From contig JARWZZ010000007.1 in the NCBI GenBank assembly GCA_029866125.1, positions 62,001-126,000 on the forward strand: a stretch of 64,000 nucleotides of DNA, given 5' to 3'. The notes under the pieces are model-generated. The model saw nothing but the letters and a program-made list of their open reading frames with translations. It ran no database searches and was not told the DNA's origin. Below are positions 16,979-25,750 of this stretch, piece after piece (position 1 is the first letter of the stretch; each line of letters starts with the position of its first letter). Position numbers and translations under genes: made by a program. Origin of the DNA: Limnobacter sp. (GTDB lineage: Bacteria; Pseudomonadota; Gammaproteobacteria; Burkholderiales; Burkholderiaceae_B).

Positions 16979-17902
16979 TCACTTCAGCCGTTCCGCATGG
17001 AATCTCAAATGATCCCCTACAAACGTGGAGATGAAATAATACCCGTGGTCATAACCTTCATGCCTGCGCAAAGTAAGAGGCTGACCAACAGAAGCACAAG
17101 CTGTTTCAAACACATGCGGATGCAACTGCTTTTCTAGGAATTGATCGCTCAAGCCTTGGTCAATCAAAATACCCGCAGGGAAGGGGGCAGTTTTAGCCGC
17201 TGTCATCATTTCGGATGCGTCATGTTTTAACCATTCAGCGCGATCTGTACCCAAATAAGCGGCGAAAGCTTTCTCGCCCCAAGGGCATTGTGTGGGTGCT
17301 GCAATGGGTGCAAACGCACTGACTGATTTAAACAAACTTGGATGCTTCAACGCCAAAGTTAAAGCGCCATGCCCGCCCATGGAGTGGCCGGTAATGCCCA
17401 CTTTGGTTGTAGCAATAGGAAACTCCTTGACCACCAGTGAATACAGTTCTTGGGTCACGTAGCTTTCCATTCGATAATGCTTCGCCCAAGGTTCAGCGGT
17501 GGCATCGATGTAAAACCCTGCGCCAACACCAAGGTCCCAGCTGTCAGTCTCGCTGGCAACGCCCGCACCACGTGGGCTGGTATCCGGCGCAATCAAAATC
17601 AACCCCAGCTCTGCGGCTACACGTTGTGCACCCGCTTTGATGATGAAGGTTTCTTCCGTGCAGGTTAGCCCCGCCAGATAAAACAATGCGGGATGAGTTT
17701 TCTCAAGCTCGCTTTTTGAGCTTGGATTGGAGCTTGCATTGGAGCTTGCATTGGAGCTTGCACTGGAGCTTGATTTCATGCCTTGCAGCACCTGGGGCGG
17801 CAGATACACTGCAAAGCGCATGGGTAAGCCAATCACTGAAGATTCATGGCGGTAAAAACGTTGTTCACCGCCAAAACAGGCGTGCTTGGAAAGCAGTTCC
17901 AC
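16979..17902 (-). CDS. fghA: S-formylglutathione hydrolase
   Basis: Hydrolyses S-formylglutathione to formate and glutathione, the second step of glutathione-dependent formaldehyde detoxification. 307 residues, esterase D family; nucleophile Ser174 in GHSMGGHGAL, oxyanion region FYLAGLTCTEE, and the C-terminal His in HEGYDHGYYF. It is about 25 residues longer than usual because of an inserted Ser/Asn/Ala-rich segment at residues 42-63, encoded by five 12-bp tandem repeats. GTG start at 17902 directly abuts the stop of the upstream dehydrogenase gene, with GGAG six bases before it, so the two genes form one operon. Confidence 0.94.
   Translation of the reverse strand: MELLSKHACFGGEQRFYRHESSVIGLPMRFAVYLPPQVLQGMKSSSSASSNASSNASSNPSSKSELEKTHPALFYLAGLTCTEETFIIKAGAQRVAAELGLILIAPDTSPRGAGVASETDSWDLGVGAGFYIDATAEPWAKHYRMESYVTQELYSLVVKEFPIATTKVGITGHSMGGHGALTLALKHPSLFKSVSAFAPIAAPTQCPWGEKAFAAYLGTDRAEWLKHDASEMMTAAKTAPFPAGILIDQGLSDQFLEKQLHPHVFETACASVGQPLTLRRHEGYDHGYYFISTFVGDHLRFHAERLK
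17718..17777. repeat. Five 12-bp tandem repeats inside fghA
   Basis: Units beginning GAGCTTG start at 17718, 17730, 17742, 17754 and 17766, exactly 12 bp apart, and the inner three are nearly identical. On the minus strand they encode repeated Ser-Ser-Asn-Ala/Pro. The period keeps frame, so copy number can vary without breaking the enzyme. Confidence 0.9.
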
Positions 17903-19009
17903 TTAAAACTCCACCACAGAGCGAATGGACTCACCGCTCTTCATCAAGTCGAAACCTTCATTGATGCGCTCAAGCGGCAGCTTGTGAGTAATCAAGTCGT
18001 CAATGTTGATTTTGCCTTCCATGTACCAATCTACAATTTTGGGCACATCGGTACGGCCGCGTGCGCCACCAAATGCCGAGCCTTTCCATTCGCGGCCTGT
18101 CACCAATTGGAAGGGGCGCGTGGAAATTTCTGCACCGGCTTCTGCCACGCCGATGATGATGCTTTGGCCCCAACCTTTGTGAGTACATTCAAGCGCTTGG
18201 CGCATTACTTTGGTGTTGCCAATGCATTCAAAGGAATAGTCTGCGCCACCGTCGGTCAGTTGGACAATGTGATCGACCACATTTTCAACTTGGGTGGGGT
18301 TTACGAAATGAGTCATGCCAAACTTGCGGGCCATTGCTTCACGGGCAGGGTTTAAGTCCACACCAATAATTTTGTTGGCGCCGACCATTTTTGCTGCTTG
18401 AATCACGTTCAATCCAATGCCGCCCAAACCAAACACCACCACGTTGACACCGGCTTCTACTTTGGCTGTGAACAGCACGGCACCAATGCCAGTGGTTACA
18501 CCGCAGCCGATGTAACAAATTTTGTCGAATGGTGCATCGGAACGGACTTTGGCCACCGCAATTTCGGGCACCACAATGTAGTTAGAGAATGTGGATGTGC
18601 CCATGTAATGCATAACGGGTTTGCCGTCCAGCGAGAAGCGGGAGGTTTTGTCTGGCATCAAGCCCAAACCTTGTGTGGAGCGAATGCTTTGGCACAAATT
18701 GGTTTTGCGTGACAGGCAAAATTTACACTGACGGCATTCGGGTGTGTACAGCGGAATGACATGGTCGTCTTTGCGCAAACTTTGTACGCCTTCACCCACT
18801 TCAACCACCACACCTGCACCTTCGTGGCCCAGCACCGCAGGGAAAATACCTTCTGGGTCTGCGCCAGACAAAGTGTAGTAATCGGTGTGGCAAATGCCGG
18901 TGGCCTTTACCTCAATCAACACTTCGCCGAATCGTGGCCCCGCCAAATCCAGTTCTTCGATGGTGAGTGGTGCGCCGGCTTTCCAGGCCACTGCTGCTTT
19001 GGTTTTCAT
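17903..19009 (-). CDS. frmA: S-(hydroxymethyl)glutathione dehydrogenase / class III alcohol dehydrogenase
   Basis: Zn-dependent medium-chain dehydrogenase, 368 residues, the usual size. Oxidises S-hydroxymethylglutathione (formaldehyde plus GSH) with NAD to S-formylglutathione. Catalytic zinc ligands sit in GICHTDYYTLSG and GHEGAGVV; structural zinc cysteines in PECRQCKFCLSRKTNLC; NAD fold at GLGGIGLNVIQAA. I chose ATG 19009 because GGAG lies seven bases upstream and the protein begins as the family does; longer frames upstream have no support. It is first in the operon with fghA and divergent from the dioxygenase-like gene at 19184. Confidence 0.95.
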   Translation of the reverse strand: MKTKAAVAWKAGAPLTIEELDLAGPRFGEVLIEVKATGICHTDYYTLSGADPEGIFPAVLGHEGAGVVVEVGEGVQSLRKDDHVIPLYTPECRQCKFCLSRKTNLCQSIRSTQGLGLMPDKTSRFSLDGKPVMHYMGTSTFSNYIVVPEIAVAKVRSDAPFDKICYIGCGVTTGIGAVLFTAKVEAGVNVVVFGLGGIGLNVIQAAKMVGANKIIGVDLNPAREAMARKFGMTHFVNPTQVENVVDHIVQLTDGGADYSFECIGNTKVMRQALECTHKGWGQSIIIGVAEAGAEISTRPFQLVTGREWKGSAFGGARGRTDVPKIVDWYMEGKINIDDLITHKLPLERINEGFDLMKSGESIRSVVEF

Positions 19010-19183
19010 GAGGGTACTCCTGATGGGTTGAAGCTGTGTTGCTGCTTTAGATGACATTACAAGCTTTGATTCTACCGGGCTTCGCCAATTAATTTGAACC
19101 AGATGCACGAATATTTGATCTCATGCTGTACATGCTTTTTGTTTAGACTCGGCCTATTGATGATGTAAGAAGGACTTTTTGAA

Positions 19184-20026
19184 TTGGACAACCTTAACCC
19201 CGACCCGATTGTTTTTGTTAGCCACGGTGCCCCAAGCCTTGTGTTGGAAGGCGGGCCTGCGGCTGCCCGTTTGGCTGAATTGGGCCAAACCTTGGATGGG
19301 TGCAAAGCCCTTGTGGTGGTGTCGCCGCATTGGCGGTCTGCTGGGTATGAAGTGACCGCTGGCAAAAGGCCGGGTACTTTGCATGATTTCAGTGGTTTCG
19401 ATCGTGAGTTGTACAGCTTGCAATACCCGGCGCAAGGGCATGTGGAATTGGCCGAGAAAATCGCTTCAATGTTGCCCGGTGCCCAATTAAATGCCAAGCA
19501 ACCTTGGGACCACGGCGTGTGGTCCCCTTTGATTTTAATGCGGCCTGATGCGGATATTCCTGTGGTGCAAGTGTCTATGCCCATGCAGGCTACGCCGCTG
19601 AGTCTGTTTGAGTTGGGTCAACAACTGGCCCCTTTGGCAGGGCAAGGCGTGGCTTTGATTGGGTCGGGCTCTTTGACCCACAACCTGCGTGATACTCGGT
19701 TTGGTCAAACACAGGCGCTGGAATATGCCCAACGTTTTCAAGATTGGGTAAGGGAGGTGCTGCAACAGCCATACGATAAGGCGACAGCAGCATTGCTTGA
19801 CCCCAACGCGCACACTCCAGATTTTAAGCTTGCCCATCCGTATGACGATCATTATTTGCCCTTGTTGTTCACCCTGGGCGCTGCTGGTTTACAATCGGGT
19901 GCCCCCCATGTTTACAGCAGTCCGATTATGCATGCTGCGTTGTCGATGGACTCTTATCGCTGGTCTGCTGGTAAACCGGCGTCGCATGAATACGTTAATG
20001 GAGGCAATGCCGCTCAAATCCATTGA
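19184..20026 (+). CDS. DODA-type class III extradiol dioxygenase (YgiD-like)
   Basis: About 280 residues. N-terminal FVSHGAPSLVLEGG and VVVSPHWRS, central WDHGVWSPL and a C-terminal DDHYLPLLF box supply the histidine metal ligands of the 4,5-DOPA-dioxygenase / YgiD family, which bind Zn or Fe and cleave catechol-type rings. Substrate here is unknown. TTG start at 19184 with AAGGA about ten bases earlier. It is followed 21 bp later by the M48 protease. Confidence 0.85.
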   Translation: MDNLNPDPIVFVSHGAPSLVLEGGPAAARLAELGQTLDGCKALVVVSPHWRSAGYEVTAGKRPGTLHDFSGFDRELYSLQYPAQGHVELAEKIASMLPGAQLNAKQPWDHGVWSPLILMRPDADIPVVQVSMPMQATPLSLFELGQQLAPLAGQGVALIGSGSLTHNLRDTRFGQTQALEYAQRFQDWVREVLQQPYDKATAALLDPNAHTPDFKLAHPYDDHYLPLLFTLGAAGLQSGAPHVYSSPIMHAALSMDSYRWSAGKPASHEYVNGGNAAQIH

Positions 20027-20047
20027 ACGGAAACCCCTTTACATTTT

Positions 20048-20860
20048 TTGAATCAAGCCATGGACATACAATCAACGGACCCCAATATAGGCAAAAACCC
20101 AGACGCAAGCCGTCGCCATTTTCTTAAACTCGCGAGCATTGTGGGCGGTTTTTCAGCAGTGGCCCCCGAGGCGTTTGCATTTGATTTGGGTCGTTTGTTG
20201 AATGCGGGTGTGGGCTTAGCCGGGTCGTTTATGTTGTCAGATGAGCAGCTCAACGGCTATTTTGACCAAATGTCTCAAAAGTATGACAAAGAGAACAAAA
20301 TCGCTGAGCCCAACACGGTGTACCACAAGCGGATGATGAACCTCACCAAAGGCATGCAAAGCTACGATGGCCTGAAGTTGAATTACAAGGTTTATATGTC
20401 CAAAGAGGTGAATGCTTTTGCCATGGCCAATGGCACCATTCGTTTTTACAGCGGGTTAATGGACATCATGACCGACGATGAAATTCGTTATGTGGTGGGC
20501 CACGAGGTGGGGCATGTCAAGTCGGGTCACACCAAGGAGCGCATTCAGGCTGCCATGCGTGTGGGTGCCTTGCGGGAAGCAGTGTCTGCCACAGGCCCAA
20601 CTGTGGCTTCATTGGCAGATTCTCAGTTGGGTGATTTGTTTGAGGCGGTGATTAGCTCACGCCACTCACGCGCCAACGAAAATGAGGCAGATGATTACGC
20701 CATGAAGTTTTTGAAGACCAATCGCTTCAATGCGCGTGCCTCTGTAACCGCGTTGGAAAAATTGGCAAAGTTAAGTGGCGATGGCGGCGGTGCCAGTTGG
20801 TTGTCCACACACCCCGCGCCTGCGGAGCGTGCGCAACGAATGAAAAGCCAACTGGCTTAA
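20048..20860 (+). CDS. Tat-exported M48 family metalloprotease
   Basis: 270 residues. The N-terminus has SRRHFLKLAS, a twin-arginine export motif followed by a hydrophobic stretch and a probable signal-peptidase site after PEAFAF. The mature domain contains the zinc-protease motif HEVGH near residue 150 and the third-ligand Glu in NENEADDYA near 212, as in YcaL/LoiP-like M48B peptidases, which handle outer-membrane protein quality control. Start is TTG 20048 or the in-frame ATG 20060; the ribosome-binding site does not decide. Confidence 0.88.
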   Translation: MNQAMDIQSTDPNIGKNPDASRRHFLKLASIVGGFSAVAPEAFAFDLGRLLNAGVGLAGSFMLSDEQLNGYFDQMSQKYDKENKIAEPNTVYHKRMMNLTKGMQSYDGLKLNYKVYMSKEVNAFAMANGTIRFYSGLMDIMTDDEIRYVVGHEVGHVKSGHTKERIQAAMRVGALREAVSATGPTVASLADSQLGDLFEAVISSRHSRANENEADDYAMKFLKTNRFNARASVTALEKLAKLSGDGGGASWLSTHPAPAERAQRMKSQLA

Positions 20861-20873
20861 TCGGTAGGCTGAA

Positions 20874-21188
20874 TTACCCAACCACCACTTCACTGATTTG
20901 CAGCACAGGGCTGATGTCAGTGTAGTTGGGTATGTCCGCCATAATGGCCTCTGCATGGGGGCCAAAACCGGCCTGAAACTTTTCAACTGAATCACAAAAC
21001 AAATGGCACATGGCCACATAGGTGGCGGGTTGTCCGGGGGCGCCGCCTGCCAAGCCTTTGTCCACGGTGTAGGAGTTCAAAGCATGACCCATTTTGGCTT
21101 TTACCAAAGGCATGTGGGTGTTGGCATAGTAGTGGTGGTCGAATCGCGCACCGGGTGTGTTGGGGTACATCACGCTGACTTTAATCAT
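20874..21188 (-). CDS. EthD-domain protein
   Basis: 104 residues, dimeric alpha/beta-barrel (EthD) fold: MIKVSVMYPNTPG, then FDHHYYANTHMPLVKAKMG and VAMCHLFCDSVEKF. Members include accessory proteins of ether and cholesterol degradation, but most are of unknown function. Its ATG lies inside the last bases of pgi (8 bp overlap), so it is translated from the same message. Confidence 0.85.
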   Translation of the reverse strand: MIKVSVMYPNTPGARFDHHYYANTHMPLVKAKMGHALNSYTVDKGLAGGAPGQPATYVAMCHLFCDSVEKFQAGFGPHAEAIMADIPNYTDISPVLQISEVVVG

Positions 21189-22791
21189 TTTTTTGTCTCC
21201 TCACTGCTGCTTGCAGGTTGTGAATTAATTCTTGTGTAACCGTGTCCAAACCAACTGTGGTTTGATCGCGTACGGGGTGATCTGCCGCTGCAAACATGCC
21301 TGTTAACGCAGGCTCAAGTCCTTGCGCAATGGTTTTGCCCAACTCAACGCCCCATTGGTCAAACGGGTTCACGCCCCTTAAGGCGGACAATGCGGTGGTG
21401 CGGTGCTCCCACAAGCACAACAGTGCGCCCAAGCTTTTGGGCGTAAGCTTGTCAATCACCATCGATGTAACTGGCCTTTGGCCCAGGCATGTGCGGAAGT
21501 TGACTGCGGCATTGTGCCGATCTTCCGCGCTATTGAGCCTGCCCACCGCAAACGCTTCGGCCTGCGCCAAAAAGTGGGTCATCAGCAATTGATGAATGTC
21601 TTGGTGGGGGTGGTTGGGCTGTGCAAACGCGATCAATTCCACCGCGCAGCGCACGGGCGATTGGTGCAAAATTTGGAAAAACGCATGCTGGCCGTTGGTG
21701 CCCACATCGCCCCACAGCATGGGGCAGGGGGTTTGGCTGAGTAATTCCCCTTCCAAGTTGATGCCTTTGCCCAAAGACTCCATCCACAATTGTTGCAGGT
21801 AAGGAATCAGCAAACTCATGCGGGAGTCATAGGGCGACATCATCAGTGAGTCCACACCCCGGTTCAAATTTGCATGGTCGGACATGGCCAACAGCACGGG
21901 CAGGTTTTCAGTCAAGGGGGAGTTCAGTGCATGAGCATCCATTTGGGCAGCACCTTCCAAAAACTCTTGGAATACTGCATTGCCGTACACCATGCGGATG
22001 GCAATCGACACAGGCCCCCACAGGGAGTAACGGCCACCCACGTCTTCGCTGAAGGAGAATACCCTACTTGCCTGCACGCCCAAGTCCATTGCCTTTTGGG
22101 GTTTGCAGGTGGCGGCCACCAAAGCAGACTCAACAAAAGCGGGGCCTGCCTGTTGTAGCCATTCAATAATGTGCTGTGCATTGACCAGCGTTTCCCGCGT
22201 ACCGAAAGATTTGCTGGCCACTATCACCAGGGTTTTTTCGGGGTTTAGTCCGCGCAGTGACCATTCCTGTTCATGAAAATCCAAGTTGGCCACAAACCGC
22301 AATTCAAAGGGGGGTTGACCCTCACGCAGGTAAAGCCGGTTAAACACTTGGTCCAACAACCTTGGCCCCAGGTCGGAGCCGCCTATGCCCAAATGCAAAA
22401 TGGACTCATACCGCTCGCCTTTGGGGTTGGTGTACTGGCCGCTGCGCACTTGGTCTACAAAGGATTCCATGCGGGCCACTTCATTGCGGGCAAGCGCAAG
22501 CTCATCTCGACCGTGCACAAAAGCATCCGCTTTTATGCTCAGGTCATTGAATTCTTCGGGGCTGTTGATTAAGCGGTAAACCCAATGCAGCGCTGCGCGC
22601 TTCTCGCTGGGGTTGACTTCTTGACCCGTGAATATGCCTTGGAGGAATTGACGAACATGGTCGCCCAAATTAGAACTGGCAATCGAGGCCAACATATTGG
22701 GGTCAACCGACTGGCGGGCCAAGTTAATGGCAAAGCCCAAAGCGTGGTAGGACGCATGTTCAGAGGTGTGCGAAGCTGCAGATATCTTCAT
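21181..22791 (-). CDS. pgi: Glucose-6-phosphate isomerase
   Basis: 536 residues, interconverts glucose-6-phosphate and fructose-6-phosphate. Family motifs GIGGSDLGPRL (residues about 133-143), SKSFGTRETLVNA and NPFDQWGVELGKTIA are present. Start ATG 22791 has no clear Shine-Dalgarno sequence; the bases before it are AT-rich, so translation may be leaderless or weakly initiated. Pathway partners zwf and ppc are 1.5 kb away but on the opposite strand. Confidence 0.95.
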   Translation of the reverse strand: MKISAASHTSEHASYHALGFAINLARQSVDPNMLASIASSNLGDHVRQFLQGIFTGQEVNPSEKRAALHWVYRLINSPEEFNDLSIKADAFVHGRDELALARNEVARMESFVDQVRSGQYTNPKGERYESILHLGIGGSDLGPRLLDQVFNRLYLREGQPPFELRFVANLDFHEQEWSLRGLNPEKTLVIVASKSFGTRETLVNAQHIIEWLQQAGPAFVESALVAATCKPQKAMDLGVQASRVFSFSEDVGGRYSLWGPVSIAIRMVYGNAVFQEFLEGAAQMDAHALNSPLTENLPVLLAMSDHANLNRGVDSLMMSPYDSRMSLLIPYLQQLWMESLGKGINLEGELLSQTPCPMLWGDVGTNGQHAFFQILHQSPVRCAVELIAFAQPNHPHQDIHQLLMTHFLAQAEAFAVGRLNSAEDRHNAAVNFRTCLGQRPVTSMVIDKLTPKSLGALLCLWEHRTTALSALRGVNPFDQWGVELGKTIAQGLEPALTGMFAAADHPVRDQTTVGLDTVTQELIHNLQAAVRRQKND

Positions 22792-22801
22792 AATTAAATT
22801 A

Positions 22802-22817
22802 ATATTGAATTCAATAT
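22802..22817. promoter_or_regulatory. Perfect 16-bp palindrome upstream of pgi
   Basis: ATATTGAATTCAATAT reads the same on both strands and ends 11 bp upstream of the pgi start codon. This position would block transcription or initiation if bound by a repressor. It may also be part of an AT-rich promoter. Confidence 0.45.
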
Positions 22818-22882
22818 GGATGCATATGTATTGTACACATCCCGTAAGGATACCTGCGCCGTGCCAATAAAGTGGGGTCAGG

Positions 22883-24091
22883 CTACTGCTGAATGGGGTT
22901 TTTACGGTGTTCGGCCCTCAATAGCCCAAGCAAAAACATGCCCAAGCCCATCATGATGGCCGCCATGTACAACGCGCCTCGGTAGGTGCCGCTGTGTTGT
23001 GCAATGTAACCGGCGATGGCTGGGGCGGCTATTTGTGCAAGGCCGTAACTCAGTGTCATGCGGGCCATGGCTTTGGCTGGGTTGGCGGGGAAGCGCCTGC
23101 CTGCCATGCTTAAGGTGAGGCTCACAATACCTACAAAAGTGCCGCCATACAGGGCTGCGCTGGCCATTCCGGCCCAGTAGGCATCGCTAAAAGCGGGCAA
23201 CAGGATGGAAATAATTTGTAAACCATAGGCCAGCATCAAAGCTTCTACATCGCCCAGCAGGTTGGATAATTTGTCCCACACGAAGCTGGATGGCACTGCA
23301 GCAAGCCCTACCACCACCCACACCCAGCCGCCTGAACCAGTGAGTTGGGGCAAAGCTTCAACGATTGCAACAATAAAGGTTGCACTGACGACATAACCAA
23401 AGCCGCCACAAAAATAAGTGGCAATCATCAATGCCATCCATCGGTTACTGGGCGGCAAAACTGCAGTGGCTTGAGCCTGGGCTGTAGGGCTTGCACTTGC
23501 GGGTGAGGGCATCCAGAACCATGCTGGAAGAAAAAACAAAACACCCCCAACACCCATCACCAGCCATTGTTGTGACCAATCCAAGTGCTCCATCATGCCC
23601 AATACCGCAAATCCCGTCAGGGCGATGCCCAAGCCCATGCCTGCAAAGTGCAAACCCAGTTCGGTTTTGAGGTTTTGGCGGACCAACCAGTTCATCACCA
23701 AGCCAGAAGCAATCAATAAGCCCGCCACGCTGGACACGCCGGAGATGTAGCGCAACACTAGCCACGTGGGTACATCTTGAGTGAGCCCCATGCCGGTGGT
23801 GGTGATTGCTGCCAGCACCAGGCCAGCCCGGTACATGATGAATTTATGCTCCAACTTTGAAAGGGTAGAGGCCAGTAGCGCACCGGATATGTAGCCCAGG
23901 TAATTCAAGGTGGCCAGCAAACCGCCGTCCAGCGCAGAAAGCTCGGCCTGCGCCCGCATGATGGGCAACATGGGGGTGTAGGAAAATCGGGCCAATCCCA
24001 CCGTCAGGATGAGTGCGCAGATTCCAGCTGTGATGACTTGCCAACGGGCGGGTTGCATGACCTTGTGAATACCTATGAATGAAACCAACAC
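22883..24091 (-). CDS. MFS transporter, YbfB/YjiJ family
   Basis: About 402 residues with twelve predicted membrane helices and the family opening ALILTVGLARFSYTPMLPIMRA, where the R-F-x-Y-x-P block is characteristic of YbfB/YjiJ transporters. Substrate unknown. GTG 24091 is listed; ATG 24058 eleven codons inside is equally plausible since neither has a good ribosome-binding site. Divergent from zwf, so the HexR-like sites in the shared intergenic region may control it too. Confidence 0.85.
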   Translation of the reverse strand: MLVSFIGIHKVMQPARWQVITAGICALILTVGLARFSYTPMLPIMRAQAELSALDGGLLATLNYLGYISGALLASTLSKLEHKFIMYRAGLVLAAITTTGMGLTQDVPTWLVLRYISGVSSVAGLLIASGLVMNWLVRQNLKTELGLHFAGMGLGIALTGFAVLGMMEHLDWSQQWLVMGVGGVLFFLPAWFWMPSPASASPTAQAQATAVLPPSNRWMALMIATYFCGGFGYVVSATFIVAIVEALPQLTGSGGWVWVVVGLAAVPSSFVWDKLSNLLGDVEALMLAYGLQIISILLPAFSDAYWAGMASAALYGGTFVGIVSLTLSMAGRRFPANPAKAMARMTLSYGLAQIAAPAIAGYIAQHSGTYRGALYMAAIMMGLGMFLLGLLRAEHRKNPIQQ

Positions 24092-24108
24092 ATGGTGGTG
24101 AGAAAGTA

Positions 24109-24154
24109 TGTAATTTAATTACTTATATTTATCTTTTAAGGTAAGTAAATTACA
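24109..24154. promoter_or_regulatory. Two HexR-like operator sequences between MFS gene and zwf
   Basis: TGTAATTTAATTACT (24109-24123) fits the known HexR consensus TGTAATTAAATTACA closely, and GGTAAGTAAATTACA (24140-24154, reverse TGTAATTTACTTACC) is a second, weaker copy 31 bp away. HexR represses zwf and Entner-Doudoroff genes in many proteobacteria and is released by 2-keto-3-deoxy-6-phosphogluconate. The hexR gene is not in the window. Confidence 0.65.
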
Positions 24155-24265
24155 ATCAATGCTCGGCTGTTGTTCTGTGGTTGTACACTGAGCTGCTACA
24201 CTCCAACAGAAATATTTGACAACAGGCTTACCTGACAAATTCTAAGCAATGGAAATCCGTTACGT

Positions 24266-25750
24266 ATGAATGCCTCCAATCCCTCTAAGGATCAAAACTT
24301 TTGCCCAGTGGGCCAATTTACCTTTGTATTGCACGGGGCGAGTGGCGATTTGGCAAAACGTAAAATTATTCCGGCCTTGGCCCATTTGGCGGTTTCAGGT
24401 TATTTCACTGGGGATGCGCAGGTGGTTTTTGCCCAGCGTGAGGCCGTGGATGTGGATGTTTTCCTTGCAGAAGTAGACCGCTTTTTGAAGGCCGCTGGGG
24501 ATGAGAATGGCCGCAACGCCTTGCCCGCGTTAAGGCCTTTTGCAAGCACCTGCCAGTTGAACTTGGGGGCGCCCGGCGACAAAGCCGCTTTGAATGCCGC
24601 TTTGAAAGGCGGGCCTGAGCCTGTGGTGCATTACGCTGCTTTGCCTTCCGCACGGTTTAAAAACCTAATTGACTGTTTGGATGAAATTCGCGACCCCGCC
24701 CGTTTGCGCTTGGTGCTTGAAAAGCCCTTGGGCCGCAATGGGGCCGAGTCTGCTGAAATTGAAAAGTGGGTGTCTGGCAAACTGGATGAGTCGCAGGTGT
24801 ACCGAATTGACCATTACTTGGGCAAGCAGGCGGTGCAAAATTTGATGGCCTTGCGTTTGGGTAACCGAATTTTTGAACCCCTGTTGACTCGAGAGCATGT
24901 GGCCCATATTCAAATCACGGTTGCTGAAGATTTGGGTGTGGAAGAGAGGGCAGGATTTTACGAGTCCGCCGGCGCCATTCGCGACATGATTCAAAGCCAC
25001 ATTTTGCAGATGTTGGCCATCGTAACCATGGAACCACCTGTGTCCTTGGAAGCGGACTCCCTGCGTGATGAAAAGCTGAAGGTACTGCGCTCCTTGAAAG
25101 TACCTGCTGTAGTGGGCACGCCTGAGATTGTAGCCGGGCAATATGGCGAGGGTTACGTACGTGGCCAGCCAGTGCCAGCTTACAAAGCCGAGAAAGGTGT
25201 AAGCCCCGATTCCACCACTGAAACCTATGTGAGTTTTAGGACCGAAGTACAAACTTGGCGTTGGGCCGGTGTGCCTATTTTGTTGCGCACGGGCAAGCGG
25301 ATGCCAAAGCGTTTTGCGGAAATTGTGATTCAGTTCCGTGATGTGCCTAAGCCTTTGTTTGAGCCAGTGGGTGGCATGTGGACGGGTAACCGTTTGGTGA
25401 TTCACCTGCAGCCACAAGACAAACTGGAATTGTTTTTACTGGCAAAAACTCCGGGCGAGCGTGAGCGTTTAAAACCTGTTTCGCTGGACTTGGACTTTTT
25501 TAATACTTGGCGCATACCCGTAAGGGATGCCTATGAGCGTTTGATTACTGACATTTTGCGGGGTCGCTTGAATCTATTCTTACGTCGTGATGAAGTGGTG
25601 GCCCAATGGAAGTTTGTTGATCAAATTCAAAATGACATGAAGAGGCATGGCTACACCCCCGTACCCTACACCAGCGGTACCTATGGCCCCTCTGCAGCAA
25701 CAGCGATGGCCCTGCGGGCGGGTGCCACATGGTCGGAGGATGCACAATGA
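24266..25750 (+). CDS. zwf: Glucose-6-phosphate 1-dehydrogenase
   Basis: 494 residues, NADP(H)-producing entry to the oxidative pentose-phosphate and Entner-Doudoroff routes. The dinucleotide-binding VLHGASGDLAKRKIIPAL is at residues about 22-40 and the substrate-site peptide RIDHYLGK at about 180-187. ATG start is used; the upstream Shine-Dalgarno is weak. The stop overlaps the ppc start by the ATGA arrangement. Two HexR-like sites lie upstream. Confidence 0.96.
   Translation: MNASNPSKDQNFCPVGQFTFVLHGASGDLAKRKIIPALAHLAVSGYFTGDAQVVFAQREAVDVDVFLAEVDRFLKAAGDENGRNALPALRPFASTCQLNLGAPGDKAALNAALKGGPEPVVHYAALPSARFKNLIDCLDEIRDPARLRLVLEKPLGRNGAESAEIEKWVSGKLDESQVYRIDHYLGKQAVQNLMALRLGNRIFEPLLTREHVAHIQITVAEDLGVEERAGFYESAGAIRDMIQSHILQMLAIVTMEPPVSLEADSLRDEKLKVLRSLKVPAVVGTPEIVAGQYGEGYVRGQPVPAYKAEKGVSPDSTTETYVSFRTEVQTWRWAGVPILLRTGKRMPKRFAEIVIQFRDVPKPLFEPVGGMWTGNRLVIHLQPQDKLELFLLAKTPGERERLKPVSLDLDFFNTWRIPVRDAYERLITDILRGRLNLFLRRDEVVAQWKFVDQIQNDMKRHGYTPVPYTSGTYGPSAATAMALRAGATWSEDAQ

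Noticed and set aside
17718..17777. CRISPR-like array
   Set aside because: The units are directly abutting 12-mers inside a coding sequence, with no spacers.
24092..24265. Additional small gene between the MFS gene and zwf
   Set aside because: No open frame with start and ribosome-binding site was seen.
24665..25417. Minus-strand 250-codon open frame
   Set aside because: Antisense of zwf, biased composition and no motif.
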